DNA from: Amyloporia xantha
Taxonomy: Eukaryota > Basidiomycota > Agaricomycetes > Polyporales > Adustoporiaceae
DNA: 64,000 nt
Direction: 5' to 3'
NCBI GenBank assembly: GCA_036971615.1
Contig: JAYKKR010000007.1
Coordinates: 1,178,001-1,242,000 of the forward strand
Shown: piece after piece, positions 37,627 through 47,624 of the stretch
Numbering within the stretch: position 1 is the first letter of the stretch
How the letters are laid out: each line of letters opens with the position of its first letter
Position numbers and translations under genes: made by a program
The notes under the pieces: model-generated
Databases searched by the model: none
The model's input: only the letters and a program-made list of their open reading frames with translations
Told to the model about the DNA's origin: nothing

Positions 37627-39562
37627 ATGTCTTGGAGAGTCGGCAGGAAACAACCCAGGCAGGCCAGCAGTGCGCTGTCAATCCCCGATGAAGCACCGCG
37701 GTCCACCACGCCGACCCCTGGCAATCCGAGCGGACACCCCTTGTCGCGATCGGGTCTGCTAGCTATTCGAGTGCTGTGGGCTGAAGGATTAGGCTTACCC
37801 GGCGGCGCAGCTGTGCCTCCTGCGGTTCAAAATGCCTTGACTTCTCAGCAAGCCAAGGTTGCCGCCTCGGTATCTCCATCCAGCGTGACTCAGCAGAGAT
37901 TGGCAAACAGGCGAAGCAACCGTGACAGTGTCCAACGCAAGCAGTGCTGGTGGTTGCCGTATCTAGTCATGGAGTTCGAGGTCAATCAGGTGCTCATCAC
38001 ACCCCTCGGGGGAGATCTGCCCAAGCCTCTGTACATGTACGAGACAACTTTGTGAGTCCTGTTCCTATGTGCTGTACATAGTTGCCTGGAGCTCTTGCAT
38101 AGCGATGTGTCTCGCCATTCAGAAATATCGATTCAATGCTATCTCCGTACAGAAGAGCCGAAACGGGGCGGGGACGGGATTGCCGACGATATGGGGAACG
38201 ATCTCTTCATGGGCGGCGTGCGATTTACACCGGACTTCGACGACCTCTCTCCGCAAGACCAATGGTACGATCTCATGGGTGGTTCTGGCAGGATCCAGAT
38301 CGGGGTGGCCTTCCGGCCGAGCAGCGGGCATTCCTTGACCATTGATGACTTCGAACTCATCACGGTCATCGGAAAGGGCAGCTTCGGCAAGGTCATGCAA
38401 GTGCGGAAGCGTGATACGTCTCGGATATACGCCTTGAAGACTATCCGGAAGCAGCACATCGTCGAACGGGGCGAGATCACGCACACGCTGGCGGAGCGAA
38501 TGGTCCTCGCGCGAGTGAACAACCCGTTCATCGTCCCGCTCAAATTCAGCTTCCAATCTGAACAAAAGTTGTACCTGGTACTCGCCTTCGTCAATGGCGG
38601 GGAGCTTTTCCACCATTTGCAGCGGGAGCAGCGATTCGACGAAGTGCGGAGCCGCTTCTATAGTGCTGAGCTGCTCTTAGCACTCGAGCATCTGCACGAG
38701 TTGGATGTCGTCTATCGTGATTTGAAGCCGGAGAACATCCTCCTGGACTATACCGGACACATCGCGCTGTGTGACTTCGGGCTCTGTAAGCTGAATATGA
38801 AGGACTCGGACACGACGAACACGTTCTGCGGTACGCCTGAATACCTGGCACCTGAGATTCTGAATGCTCATGGCTACAGTGAGTCCCGCGCATGCATGCC
38901 AAATACCTTTCTGAGATTGATACATTTGTTCCAGACAAGACGATCGATTGGTGGACGCTAGGTGTCCTCCTGTACGAGATGCTGTCAGGTCTTCCTCCGT
39001 TCTACGACGGTCCGTATTCTGCCTGGTTCATGGATGGTATGCAGTGCTGATGAAGTCCGCCTGCAGAGGTCACCGACAAGATGTACCAGAAGATCCTGAA
39101 CAACCCACTCGTCTTCGGCGATGAGATCGGGCCTGAGGCACGGAGCATCCTCACCGGTCTCCTCACGCGTGACCCCACTCAGCGTCTCGGAGTCAATGGC
39201 GCGGACGAGATCAGGAGGCATCCATTCTTCGAGAAGAACATCGATTTCAAGAAGTTACTCCAGAAGAAGATCCAGCCCCCGTTCAAACCCAGCGTCTCAA
39301 GCCCTGTGGTCAGTGCCTTGCCTGCAGGTTTACGGGATTTGTAGCTGATGCTGTCATCCAGGACGTGTCCAACTTCGACACCGTGTTCACGACCGAGGCC
39401 CCTCTGGACAGCGTGGTAGAGGGTTCCCAGCTCTCGCAGACCGTCCAAGCACAGTTTGCCGGTATGTCATGTATCCTTGCCGTCCCCTCTTTTATACTGA
39501 TGACGACACCTCTGCAAGGATTCTCGTACGACGGAACTAATATGCCGATCAGTCCCTCCTAG
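37627..39562 (+). CDS. YPK1: AGC protein kinase, Ypk1/Gad8/SGK type
   Basis: A serine/threonine kinase that acts below TORC2 and PDK1 in membrane-stress and sphingolipid control. The ATG at 37627 leads to [18 protein letters not shown] and then a C2-like N-terminal region ([37 protein letters not shown]). The kinase domain shows [12 protein letters not shown], the lysine in [24 protein letters not shown] (HRD replaced by YRD as in AGC kinases) and DFGLCK. The activation loop reads [15 protein letters not shown], then an intron, then [20 protein letters not shown]. The C-terminal extension has [13 protein letters not shown] and the hydrophobic motif FAGFSY, joined across an intron at ~39,462. 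The stop is at 39562. An N-terminal ATG at 37540 is also open but lacks family similarity. Confidence 0.94.
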
Positions 39563-40095
39563 CTTCTCCAAATCTAGGCTCACATTCTGCATACCATCCT
39601 CCGGATTTATCTCCATCTGTCAGCCTATCTTCGCATTCGTTCTCACGGGATTTCTAGTTGCTTTGATCATTCCTTCAGTGTCTTATGGTCGGAAGTAGTC
39701 GCTCGTTATCGTTGCATTGTCTCTGGTGCTCTCTGCACATCTAATAATCACTGTACACATTACTATCCAGCTCCACTGTAATATTCTATGAATCCCATCG
39801 TATCGGTCACCATAAGTACAACGTCTGCAGTGAAGGTTGACCATCGAACACAAGGTCCAACACTCAGCACTGTTCCTTGACTAATATAGCCAAAGTAGTC
39901 GTTCCTTGTCCTTCCTACCTTACCGCCACGATGGGGGTGCCCAAGCAGATAGTTCATTGGTCTTTACTCAGCTGCCTGATTGACATGTACGGCATCCGAA
40001 GGATGGCTGCGTCTGTGGCTCCGGTCTCTTGCTAAGGCGAGATAACGTCAGCCTGGTATCGCAAGTATCCGATCGAATCTTGAGCCTGAATCGTG
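39563..40095. other. Convergent intergenic region
   Basis: 533 bp between two stop codons, T-rich just after the kinase gene. No gene is seen. Confidence 0.4.
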
Positions 40096-41283
40096 CTACG
40101 ATCCTTCATTCAAGCTCGCCAATAACCGCCTCCTCTGCTCGCTTTCGGCCTTTGACAAACGTGCGAACCCCTTGGTTCCACGTCCGACCAGCTTCTTCAT
40201 CCTGCGCATCTCTTCGTTTGCGCGTACATGGGCCGCTAGCGCGGCAGCGTTGTGCGTGACACGCTTCTTGGATTCTTTAAACGGTCCGACGGTTTTGGCC
40301 TTGAGACCTATTCCGAGGCGGTCGGATTTTAAGACAGTGGGCAACGGGGTGAGAAGGGCTCTTGGGTTGTGAGACGCAGTATTATCAGATGTGGGCGCTG
40401 TGGTTGACCTGGGAGGGTGTAAATCCGGGTCCCAAGTTTCCTCCGCCTTCGTATCTTCTCGCTCGTCCTCCGTGTCCGAGAGCGTCAGGTCAATAACATT
40501 CACCTTGCGCAACTCGCTGATATCCCCGTCATCATCGAGGTGCACCTCTTGCACCTCCTCTTTGACCATTAGAAATCCTTCATCCCGCTTAGGGATCTTC
40601 GAAGGTTTCCTTTGTTGGTCGCCATAGCGTCCCCGGGGTACGCCCGCGCCAAGCGGCTCGCCTTCGTTCCACCCACTCTGCTGTAACATGGTGAACCCTT
40701 TATTTGTCGGTCCCAGCGCAAGGAATACAGGCGGGAAAAACGGCTGCTCTTCAGGTGAAGGAGGAGGATCCCTCGAAAGGAGATCGGCGAGAGTTTGAGT
40801 AGGTGATGGACGAACCATCGGTGGCTCTGAATGCAACGCACGCGTGATGAACCAGTCGTTCTTACTCCGACTCGCCGATTTGGAAGTACCGGCAGTAGTA
40901 GGAGAGACTACCGGTGATGCATCAGCAAGGGGGAAAGGACCAACAAGTGTCGAGGCAGTAGGGGGCGAGCCTTGGCTTTCAACAGGAGCGCTGGTACTTC
41001 GAGTTATGCTTCTGTACCAGCTGCTGATATCGTTGGATGGCTCCTGCTCTGCTCTCTCTGGTACAGCCGGAGGCACACCCATCATATTGTTGATTTCGTC
41101 GTATGAGACGATCGCAGGAACGAACCGAGGCGCAAGTGCTATGCGACGTCGGGCACCGAATGAGGACTCCGTCTGCCATGGATCGGGTTCTTCTGTCTCT
41201 GCGACCTGACCAGTCGCCCTTTCGAGTAATTCCCGTTGTCGAGGGTCATAATGAGAGTAGATATAATGCGTTACAGTCGCCAT
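40096..41283 (-). CDS. G-patch domain protein with interrupted G-patch and SUMO-interaction-like motif
   Basis: An intronless gene of 395 codons with the ATG at 41283. The N-terminus MATVTHYIYSHYDPRQRELL is tyrosine-rich. A G-patch begins at about residue 205 (NKGFTMLQQSGWNEGEPLGA) but its usual second half appears only after an insertion of about 110 residues (VLKSDRLGIGLKAKTVGPFK). The insertion carries VNVIDLTLSDTEDE, a good match to a SUMO-interaction motif flanked by acidic residues. The C-terminus is basic and helical (AAALAAHVRANEEMRRMKKL). G-patch proteins usually bind RNA or activate DEAH helicases. The partner is unknown. Confidence 0.8.
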   Translation of the reverse strand: MATVTHYIYSHYDPRQRELLERATGQVAETEEPDPWQTESSFGARRRIALAPRFVPAIVSYDEINNMMGVPPAVPERAEQEPSNDISSWYRSITRSTSAPVESQGSPPTASTLVGPFPLADASPVVSPTTAGTSKSASRSKNDWFITRALHSEPPMVRPSPTQTLADLLSRDPPPSPEEQPFFPPVFLALGPTNKGFTMLQQSGWNEGEPLGAGVPRGRYGDQQRKPSKIPKRDEGFLMVKEEVQEVHLDDDGDISELRKVNVIDLTLSDTEDEREDTKAEETWDPDLHPPRSTTAPTSDNTASHNPRALLTPLPTVLKSDRLGIGLKAKTVGPFKESKKRVTHNAAALAAHVRANEEMRRMKKLVGRGTKGFARLSKAESEQRRRLLASLNEGS

Positions 41284-41687
41284 GACAGAGTAAGAGTGAA
41301 CGTTTCAGATGAAAGACTAGCTGAATGAAGCGCCCAAGCTCAAGTATGACATACTTTATTCCCACGAACCGGTTCGCGGTGCCACATATTACATAATGAG
41401 GTTCAGTTTGGTCAGACAAGTTGCTCTACTTAGAGATCTGCTCGACTCGCAGTTATGCAGAAGAGTTGTGTGAGATTACACATTGCGTTAGCATTGGGTA
41501 CAGAGTATAGATACACTACTATGGTTAGTAAAATATACAGGACATGAAAGTACTAGCTAGTTATCCAAAGGGCAGAAAGACCAACCAGACGACAGAAAAT
41601 TGAAGGCTAAACTAGAGCAAACCGATGAAATGTCCCGGGGGTATACAGTGACCACATGCGAAGTGTGTCGCTAACGAAAACTTCAAT

Positions 41688-43672
41688 TTAGTTTAAGTGA
41701 CCCTCGCCCCATACTCCCTTTGCAGTTTCACATCTAACCTCGGCGACATACATACGCAGCCATTGGTGCATCTCCTTGCTAATTTGATGACATCGCGTGA
41801 GATTGATAACCTCCAGACGACGAGGCCAACCCAATGAAATCAGACTACCATTGGACGGGGTAGTTGCAGGTATCCGAGATAGTATGTGCGCGTGAGCAGC
41901 AAACGCCGAAGCTGACGACGTAGACTTGGAGGTCGGATATGGAGCAGAAGGAGACGATAGGATAGAGTGCCCATTTTGAGTTGTCATCTGGCGAGGAAAT
42001 GCTCGAGCTTGCGCCGGAAGACGGGATTCGACGCATGAGCGTAAGGATTCCCAATCAAGCGCCGTACAGCCTTCTAAGCTAAGGTTTGTGAGTTTGGGAC
42101 ATATCCATGTCTGGGAGGCAGGTGGAGTGGCAAAGCTCTATACTCAAACCGATGAATTCACCGTAATCAATCATGGAGTCAGAACGAACAAACCTTCATG
42201 AGATTAGACGAAACATCTTCTGCGTCAACGAATTCGAGAGTCGTGAGAGCAGGCAGGCGTCGCAGCAGCCTTAATAACTTCAATTCGTTGAAGTAACTCG
42301 ACTCGATTCGTAGGTGCCGTAGAGGGAGACGGGTCAAGGATTGGCGGCGTAGATGCTCCACTATCGGCGATACATTGTCCAAGAAACACAGCTCGATCCT
42401 CTCCAAGGCCGGAAAGGAGAGCAGACTGAGGATCATCCTTGTGCGCACGTTACCGCAATAGTAGAATGACGCTCTCGTGAGAAGCGGCAACTGTACCGTT
42501 CTCGTGTTGTTTACTCGCACCAGTCTCTCGGGACATCCATCATGATCAGAAGCGTCGGGTTCTGCCAGACCACAGGATCGAGGATCGACATCGGACATGT
42601 TTCGCAGTGCGAGTTCCTCCAATTGAGGACACGCACGTAGGATGTCCATGATGACGTCGACTGATGGCGAAAATGCGTTCCAATACCCTCCGAGCTTGAG
42701 GACGCGTAAGCGACTGACAAGGCTGAGGTCCCAATTGAAATTGAACGACGTGAACGAGCATGAACGTAGTCGTGGCGTGCGGCCGTCAAATAGAGGGAGA
42801 GGAGGGCTCGAATAGTGATCCTCCTGCATGGAATGGCAGATACGCACCGAGAGAACTTCAAGTAAAGGTGCGCTTTCTTTGCATCTCATGAGAGCAGCAT
42901 GGGCCTGTGGCCGGTTTGGCACAGTAAGGTGGAACGTCTTCCATCGCCAAATGGACGAACGTAGGAGGTCCATCGCATGTACGAGGGTCTCTGTAGTGAC
43001 GCTTCCATATTCCATTCGTGGGCTGAAATCCACACATACGTGCAGCGGAACCGACTTCGACCGATCAAGCTTCAGTCGAGCCCTTTCAATCGAATGATGG
43101 GTGCCCGCCATGATCCGTGACCAAAGAGTAGGGCTATCCACAGCTACCTGCCTCCAGTATCGACACACGAGCATCAGATTTGAAAGCATGAGGGAATCCT
43201 GCTCGTCCCCGTACATGACGCCGATCTCGAAGATTAAGGATAGCAATTCCTCTGGCAGCCGCTGGATCGGTGATTGCAGACGCACAGCCTGCTCGAGTCT
43301 AGACTCAAGCACTTCCCTCTCGCTCAACAACGTCGCCATCTTCGACTCGAGACTGTGAAGCGCTTCTCTGAGACGTGGAATAGACAGATTTGGGGCTGCT
43401 CTGCTTGACCGACTGCGGGAGATTTCTCCCGGTAACGGAGCCACGATCCGCGAGACTGCGGGTATCTTTGGATCAAGCACATATGGAAGGACAGCCGGAT
43501 ACACATCATGGAAGTCGTATGGTGGAGGAGGTGTATGGTCCGAGGCCCTCGAAGATGCGGCAGACTCGCGCACCCTCGAAGGATCGACAGCCACATGAGC
43601 CATAGAAGTGGGATAGGTTCTTGCTTGTCTGTGAGTATTCTGTGGCTGGCGAATGGATGTCCTGCGCATCAC
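41688..43672 (-). CDS. F-box / leucine-rich-repeat-like protein
   Basis: A typical mushroom F-box protein. The ATG at 43672 leads to a Pro/Ser-rich head and a coiled coil (LREALHSLESKMATLLSERE). The F-box follows (IQRLPEELLSLIFEIGV then LMLVCRYWRQVAVDSPTLWS), with irregular leucine-rich repeats after it (LRVLKLGGYWNAF, CPQLEELALRNMS, FPALERIELCFLDN, LPLRHLRIESSYFN). An intron near 42,145-42,195 joins NLMK to a last exon with CPKLTNLSLEGCTALDWESL and RRLEVINLTRCHQISKEMHQ, ending at 41688. Likely an SCF adaptor; the target is unknown. A later in-frame ATG at about 43,603 is also possible. Confidence 0.88.
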
Positions 43673-44524
43673 AGTGAATGTCGGACGACCGACGCAAGTG
43701 GCTCCGTTTGTGCGAGAATTCGGGGTGGCGATCTAGTACTGTTCGGAGAGGCGGTGCGACGACTCCGCCTGCTAGTTCAAAAACGGAACGCTCAGGGGTA
43801 AGGTGGGCATAAAATGGAGACTCCTGGCTTGTATTGTGTCAGAGCCTGAAACTTATCCCAAGTAGTGATGTGCCACCTCAGTCACCGGGACATCTACGAA
43901 ACAGATCGGATAATAGACTCACCACAGCATCAAGTTCGTCTCGACCTTTGAACAGGAGCCCCTGGGGTATGGGCTGGAGGGGGTGAGTGGTGTATGCGAG
44001 CCATGAAGTCGAGAATATAAGACGGGCGGGCGATTGACATTGATAGTGAGTTTTCTTTGCAGGCTGGGTGATGGACCAGCACGAGGCTGGGAGCATGTCC
44101 AGCCAAACGGTACATGCCATACGAAGTGTTTAGAGCTGACCTGCAACGTGGGATGTCGAACAACAGCTGGCGACACGAGGGAGGGAACGAGGCACGGAAG
44201 GGCACGGATTGCAGCAGAGTTCATACACCATCATGCTTCGGCTCTTCAATATCTGTCGCTCGGTCCCACACCAACCGGCCGAACTGACCAAAACTCTGCA
44301 GTCCGTCTTATCATACCCTCATTTCGAAGCCGGCACCGGCTACAGTAAGCTACATACTATACATCCATCAGAAAATACCGTATAACACTTGATTTTGGTA
44401 GCGGCGCTAGCCAAGCTACACCCGCACCCTGACCTACCCTGACCTGCCTTTAGGATCCGGAAGACGCTCATGTATTTCAGTATGATACAATTGTGCCTCA
44501 GTGCAAATTGCAGATGACAATATT
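43673..44524. other. Intergenic interval
   Basis: About 850 bp between two minus-strand genes. Several overlapping frames at 43,880-44,350 on both strands have no motif and I treat them as chance. Confidence 0.4.
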
Positions 44525-45771
44525 TTAAGATCCTCTCCTTGGCAGCGAGCGCTTCTCCGCAGCCTGGTAATAGAAAAACTGGCAAAGGACCTATCTGAAG
44601 TTCAACACCAACGCATAGATTTATGACCGATAGTTGCTTACGAATGCATCGAGGAACACTGTTAGCGCACTCCCTTGTGAGAGTAGAGATAGAAGAATGA
44701 GATTCTGAGTATGGCACCGGTGTAGAAGAACTTACCGGCTATCCACGATGCATTGGCGGTAAGATGCTTCATGCTCATTGAGGCCGCGAGGATGGAGAAC
44801 ACATAGGTCGCATTGCCTGTAATTGAGTAGACAAAGAGAAAGGGCGAGAGCCCCTCACATCTGGTCCTGAAATTTTTTACTGTTCCCGTCCGGACCATGA
44901 AGCCAAGCATCACAGCGGATTAGGCAATCTACTCACCGATCTGTGGTACCCGTGCACACACTTCCGCTAGGATGAGCGATCGAATATCTCGGACTACGTA
45001 TGCACTTACAATACATTACGGCACTGACCCACCCCAGTACCTGACTTCTCCATTCAATGACTTCTTCCTCAGGCTTCGACCGGGCCTGGTCCCTGTGAAT
45101 GAATCCATCCACTGCCCACGCGGCGACCCCTACAGCGAACACAAACAACAAAGCCCCAGCATATTTCGCAAATTCCTGCCATACGGATGGCTTGCTTTCG
45201 AGTATGGAATTGCCATCGCCGCCACCAAGTAGAGGTGTTTCCTCAGGGAGTTCTGAAGAGGTGACCTCCTCGTGCTCTGATATGAGCACCCGTGTTCTTG
45301 ATGACGCCGTATTAGTCCAGCGGTAGTAATAGATTTGTAGGAGCAATATTGTATCGCAAGCTGTATACTGTAGTTGTAAACTTATTAGTGATAGTGAGAC
45401 GATTCAAAGGGTCCCATACTGACATATATCGCAAGAATTATAATGGTTGGTAGTAAATGTGCCAGGACTGCACCGAAAAGGCTGCATAGATCTCCAAGTA
45501 ACCAGATGATCACGAACAAAACGCTTAGGCCTTCGCCAGATTTTAGCTGGTAATTCTCGATGATTTGCGGAGTATATACGACGAGCCTGTGATTGATTAT
45601 TATCAGTACCAGAGAGCCAGTATGCATTCACTGTGTTGTTTAGGGCTTACCAGCAAGCGATAGACACCCAGCCCAGCTGTGCACATCAGAAAGTCAAAGA
45701 GAGTCCCGCCGATCGGTTCGGATGGTGCAGCATACGACATTGCTAAGGGTCTCGTTCCCATCTACGTCCAT
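44525..45771 (-). CDS. PQ-loop repeat membrane transporter (Ypq/RTC2-like)
   Basis: A seven-helix vacuolar-type carrier family for cationic amino acids. The start was chosen at 45771: the short exon 45739-45771 (MDVDGNETLSN) splices to LGWVSIACW, then LVVYTPQIIENYQLKSGEGL with the first PQ motif, and FVIIWLLGDLCSLFGAVLAH. The loop (HEEVTSSELPEETPLLGG) may carry a vacuolar-sorting ETPLL signal. The second PQ motif is ARVPQIVKNF, with GLSPFLFVYSITGNATYVFS, ASWIAG joined to SALTVFLDAF, and a last exon VLCQFFYYQAAEKRSLPRRG. The stop is at 44525-44527. The acceptor of the last exon is inferred from the family ending QFFYY. Confidence 0.88.
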
Positions 45772-46064
45772 TGTACGTGTATCAAAACCCTTGTGTGTGC
45801 TTCGAAAGTGGGCGATTGATGGGAATGCAAACAACGAGGTCGTAAGATCACCTCGAGCTTTGAATTTGAGCCTCGAGCAGCCAGCGTCTTCAGAGGAAAG
45901 GAGATGCGGGGAAATATACTGAAAATATTTATCTGCGTGGTCGGCGGAAAAGTCGGCAAGTGCCGTGCCGGACTTGCCTGTGAGTGTCGTCAGTCCCGAA
46001 CAAGTCCCGAGTGACCGAGTCCGTCCCAAGGCAGCTCTTCCACTCTGTATATCTTGCAGACAGA
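45772..46064. promoter_or_regulatory. Divergent promoter, PQ-loop gene / PHB2
   Basis: 293 bp separate the two start codons. No specific element recognised. Confidence 0.4.
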
Positions 46065-47433
46065 ATGAACGGGCAAGAGGCATTCAGACGGTTTGCTCAA
46101 CAGCTACAACGAGCAAGTTCTGGTGGCAGTGGCGGAGGCCCTCGGTTTCCTAGTGGGAAAGGTTTCACTGCAGGTGGCGGCTTGTTGGTCGCTCTCATTG
46201 GTGGTGGTCTCGCGCTCAACGCGAGTTTGTTCAACGGTAAGTGCTACTTCTAGACACACTGAACGATAAGCGTTTCATGGGATGGCTGGGTAGTTGATGG
46301 TGGTCATCGCGCTATCAAGTATACTCGGTGAGGTCTTTCTTGTATTGCCGTGATCGCCCTAGCTCATTCTCCGTCCAGACTGGATGGTGTGAAGTCGACC
46401 GTGTATCCGGAAGGCACTCACCTCATGGTGAGGAATATGCATCGACTTTTTAAACTGATTGCTAATGAGCCGCACAGATCCCATGGTTTGAGACACCAAT
46501 TGTCTTTGACATTCGCGCGAAGCCGCGCAACATTGCCAGTCTCACTGGTACAAAAGGTTGATTATACTTTCCTATTTGCCACTCGTGCGCATGCTTACTA
46601 TCCACCTTTCGAGATCTTCAAATGGTCAACATCACTTGCCGTGTGCTTTCTAGGCCAGATATTCCGGCGCTACCCACAATTTACCGCGAGCTGGGGACCG
46701 ACTATGACGAACGTGTCCTCCCTTCGATCGTGAATGAAGTTCTGAAGAGCGTAGTTGCGCAGTTCAACGCAAGCCAGTTGATCACACAGCGTGAGATGGT
46801 GCGTCTCATCATCTCGGAGGTCGAATGAGCTGTTTTGTAGGAGGCTTACTGCGACTATCCATATGTCTAGGTATCAAGACTGGTTCGAGAAAATCTGACG
46901 CGCCGTGCCTTGCGCTTCAACCTCGTGCTTGACGACGTGTCTATCACGCATGTTGCGTTCTCTCCGGAGTTCACGCACGCGGTAGAAGCGAAACAAGTAC
47001 GCAATTTCTAAATCACGCGCATTAAGGTTCTCATCCATTGCCAGGTCGCACAACAAACAGCACTTCGTGCTGCGTTCCTCGTCGATCAAGCAATCCAGGA
47101 GAAGCAGGTATGCCTGCCATTTATACACATCAAGTCGTGCCCAAGCTCATGGCCCTTTTAAGTCCATCATTGTCCGTGCACAGGGTGAGGCGAAGAGCGC
47201 TGAGCTCATCGGAGAGGCCGTGCGCTCGAATAAAGGGTTCTTGCAGCTCCGGAGGTTGGAAGCAGCTCGTGATATTGCTAACATACTCGCGGCATCGGGC
47301 AACCGTGTCATGCTTGACTCCCAGAGCCTCCTCTTAAATGGTGAGTGTCAATCTGAGCTACCTAGTGCCTGCGCTTATCCTCGATGTAGTCGCCGATGAT
47401 GCGAGCGATCTACTTCAGTTCAAGAAAAAGTGA
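46065..47433 (+). CDS. PHB2: Prohibitin 2, mitochondrial inner membrane
   Basis: Forms the ring-shaped prohibitin complex with PHB1 that scaffolds the inner membrane and regulates the m-AAA protease. The ATG at 46065 gives [20 protein letters not shown], a membrane segment [18 protein letters not shown], then [47 protein letters not shown] and SLTGTK. It continues [59 protein letters not shown] and [17 protein letters not shown]. The C-terminal coiled coil follows ([39 protein letters not shown]). The last intron joins LLLN to [14 protein letters not shown] with TGA at 47431-47433. Complete. Confidence 0.95.
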
Positions 47434-47536
47434 AGAGATGGTGTTGCGGTTGATTTAGTACGGTATATGCAGCCTGTATCGTGACATCCATTTCGTTGTG
47501 CGAGGTTTATTTGGATAAAGTCTCACGTGCCTAAGG

Positions 47537-47552
47537 ACGCGACGCGACGCGT
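47537..47552. promoter_or_regulatory. MluI cell-cycle box array upstream of MSH5
   Basis: ACGCGACGCGACGCGT contains a full MCB (ACGCGT at 47547-47552) and two overlapping CGCGACGCG units. These are the MBF/SBF-type sites found at fungal G1/S and premeiotic genes. It lies 73-88 bp before the MSH5 ATG. A CACGTG-like CACGTG(C) hexamer is at 47524-47529 and a TATA-like TTTTATACTG at 47590-47599. Confidence 0.6.
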
Positions 47553-47624
47553 CGGGGCGGCCCCGATCGACTTCGCTTAGACCATAGCTTTTATACTGTA
47601 CCGACTTCACTCTCATCGCTCTCC

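Noticed and set aside
43878..44348. Overlapping frames on both strands upstream of the PQ-loop gene's 3' end
   Set aside because: Three frames are open at once with no motif, as expected from a stop-poor C-rich patch.
45694..46083. Minus-strand frame starting upstream of the PQ-loop start
   Set aside because: Only its end (MDVDGNETLSN) fits the PQ-loop family; the upstream residues overlap the PHB2 start region and are not conserved.
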